From assembly GCA_937890845.1 (NCBI GenBank), contig CALADR010000382.1, forward strand, positions 1 through 6,920: a stretch of DNA of 6,920 nt. Direction: 5' to 3'. The stretch is from an uncultured Bacteroidales bacterium. GTDB lineage: Bacteria > Bacteroidota > Bacteroidia > Bacteroidales > UBA932. This document shows positions 5,943 through 6,920 of the stretch, one piece after another. Within the stretch, counting starts at the first letter, position 1. Each line of letters begins with the position of its first letter. The position numbers and the translations under genes were made by a program. The notes below the pieces were generated by a model, which was not told where the DNA came from, did no database searches, and worked only from the letters and a program-made list of their open reading frames with translations.

Positions 5943-6920
5943 TTAGTTTTCTGCCAATTTTTTCTCACTGTTCCATGTAACGGAACACAATAGCAGGGCA
6001 GCTATGCTGGCTACGGACAACATAATAAAAGTTACGTGCCAGCCTGCTGATTCTGCTACTGTACCCATCAGCATTTTTGAAAGAATCGCGTCACCGAACA
6101 GGTAGCCGAAAAGGCCTACGAAGCCTGCAGCCGTACCGGCAGCGTTCTTAGGTACAAGATTAAGTGCCTGGATACCAATCAGCGCCACAGGTCCATAAAT
6201 GCAGAAGCCTACGAGGCTGAGTGCAAAATATACAAATCCTCTTGTAACGGCTGCAACTGTTTCCGGTGTTGCAGCAGCTCCGGCAAAGAATCCGGCAACA
6301 TTGCCAGCCTGCCAGTAAAGCAGCGTTCCTAAAAGGACTACACCCATAAAAATCACATTAGGAGGAGTACATCTGCCCTTGAAGAATTTGGAAGATATCC
6401 ATCCGCAGATAATGGTCCCGGGAATACCTGCATAATTATGCAGCGCAAACGCCAGATTGCTCTGCTCCGGTGTCATTATATTCATCTCCTGCAAATAAAG
6501 AGGTGCCCAGTCTCCTACTCCATACCTTACCATATAAACAAAGGCATTTGCAAAAGCTATTACCCAAAGCAGCTTATTTTTGAATACATAATCCACAAAG
6601 AGTGTTTTGAATGGTATCTTCTCTACATCTTTGCTTTTCGACTGCACTCCTGAATAATCGTTCCTGTAATCGTTAATCGATGGAAGTCCGCAAGACTGAG
6701 GTGTATCTCGGATTGCCCACCAGCAAAAAAAGGCTATAAGAAGGGCCACGGCTGAAGGGATGACAAATGCCGCCCTCCAAGTCTGCTCTATACCTATTCC
6801 TGCAAATATCACAATTCCCAAAGATACAAGAAGACCGAGTGATCCTCCGCCAAAAGTATGCGATGTATTCCATACTGACATCTTGAAGCTTCTTTCATTC
6901 TGTGAGAACCAGTATGCCAT
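5943..6920 (-). CDS. GlpT-like organophosphate:phosphate antiporter (MFS), C-terminal part
   Basis: The minus-strand frame runs from the right edge to TAA at 5943-5945, giving 325 residues. The first Met shown (complement of 6918-6920) is internal, and about 145 N-terminal residues are missing. The fragment covers transmembrane helices 5-12 of a major-facilitator protein exchanging a sugar or glycerol phosphate for phosphate across the inner membrane. WFSQNER and SVWNTSHTFGGG (fragment 4-26), RDTPQSCGLP (71-80) in the central loop, FVYMVRYGVGDW (127-138), YAGIPGT and AAGTAAGFVGLFGYL all parallel Escherichia coli GlpT, as I recall it. His21 and Arg132 correspond to the substrate-site His165 and Arg269. 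Asn162 stands where GlpT has Glu299, and the loop between helices 9 and 10 (about 206-228) looks longer. The GlpT subgroup is likely, but substrate specificity is unproven; Arg45 of GlpT falls outside the window. Confidence 0.88.
   Translation of the reverse strand: MAYWFSQNERSFKMSVWNTSHTFGGGSLGLLVSLGIVIFAGIGIEQTWRAAFVIPSAVALLIAFFCWWAIRDTPQSCGLPSINDYRNDYSGVQSKSKDVEKIPFKTLFVDYVFKNKLLWVIAFANAFVYMVRYGVGDWAPLYLQEMNIMTPEQSNLAFALHNYAGIPGTIICGWISSKFFKGRCTPPNVIFMGVVLLGTLLYWQAGNVAGFFAGAAATPETVAAVTRGFVYFALSLVGFCIYGPVALIGIQALNLVPKNAAGTAAGFVGLFGYLFGDAILSKMLMGTVAESAGWHVTFIMLSVASIAALLLCSVTWNSEKKLAEN

Noticed and set aside
6438..6653. Plus-strand 71-codon frame opposite the transporter
   Set aside because: It is opposite a conserved membrane protein, has no motif, and its composition fits a shadow of hydrophobic codons.

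Overview
The window reads as ordinary chromosomal DNA from a member of the Bacteroidota, most likely the order Bacteroidales. Four things point that way: moderate GC by eye, A-rich starts often lacking a Shine-Dalgarno, the family-typical forms of the MutS2 and mannose-1-phosphate guanylyltransferase proteins, and a diadenylate cyclase directly followed by other housekeeping genes. The species cannot be fixed from this sequence alone. I see no mobile element, CRISPR array, tRNA, rRNA or repeat family.

Positions 1-5900 hold seven plus-strand genes packed head to tail. Gaps run from a 31-base overlap to 39 bases. In order: the last 54 codons of a diadenylate cyclase (CdaA/DacA type); MutS2, overlapping it by four bases; a small unrecognised lipoprotein; a YraN/UPF0102 nuclease-fold protein that starts on TTG inside the lipoprotein gene; a single-domain mannose-1-phosphate guanylyltransferase; a GatB/YqeY-domain protein; and a DeoR/GlpR-family repressor. 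The first six look like one transcript with no internal promoter that I can see. The 39 bases before the repressor gene carry two overlapping palindromes, so the repressor may have its own control.

Positions 5943-6920 hold the 3' part of a minus-strand major-facilitator transporter of the organophosphate:phosphate antiporter family, closest to GlpT. It is convergent with the repressor gene, and its first roughly 145 codons lie beyond the right edge. The 42 bases between the two genes contain an AT-rich inverted repeat that could end both transcripts.

Functionally the left block mixes second-messenger synthesis (c-di-AMP), ribosome or DNA quality control (MutS2), a probable nuclease (YraN), nucleotide-sugar supply (GDP-mannose) and a translation-related protein (YqeY). 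The repressor and transporter pair suggests a phosphorylated-sugar or glycerol-3-phosphate uptake function. No stretch over 300 bases lacks a gene. I found no convincing new system; the points most worth checking are the palindromes before the repressor, the lipoprotein/YraN overlap, and a changed residue in the transporter.
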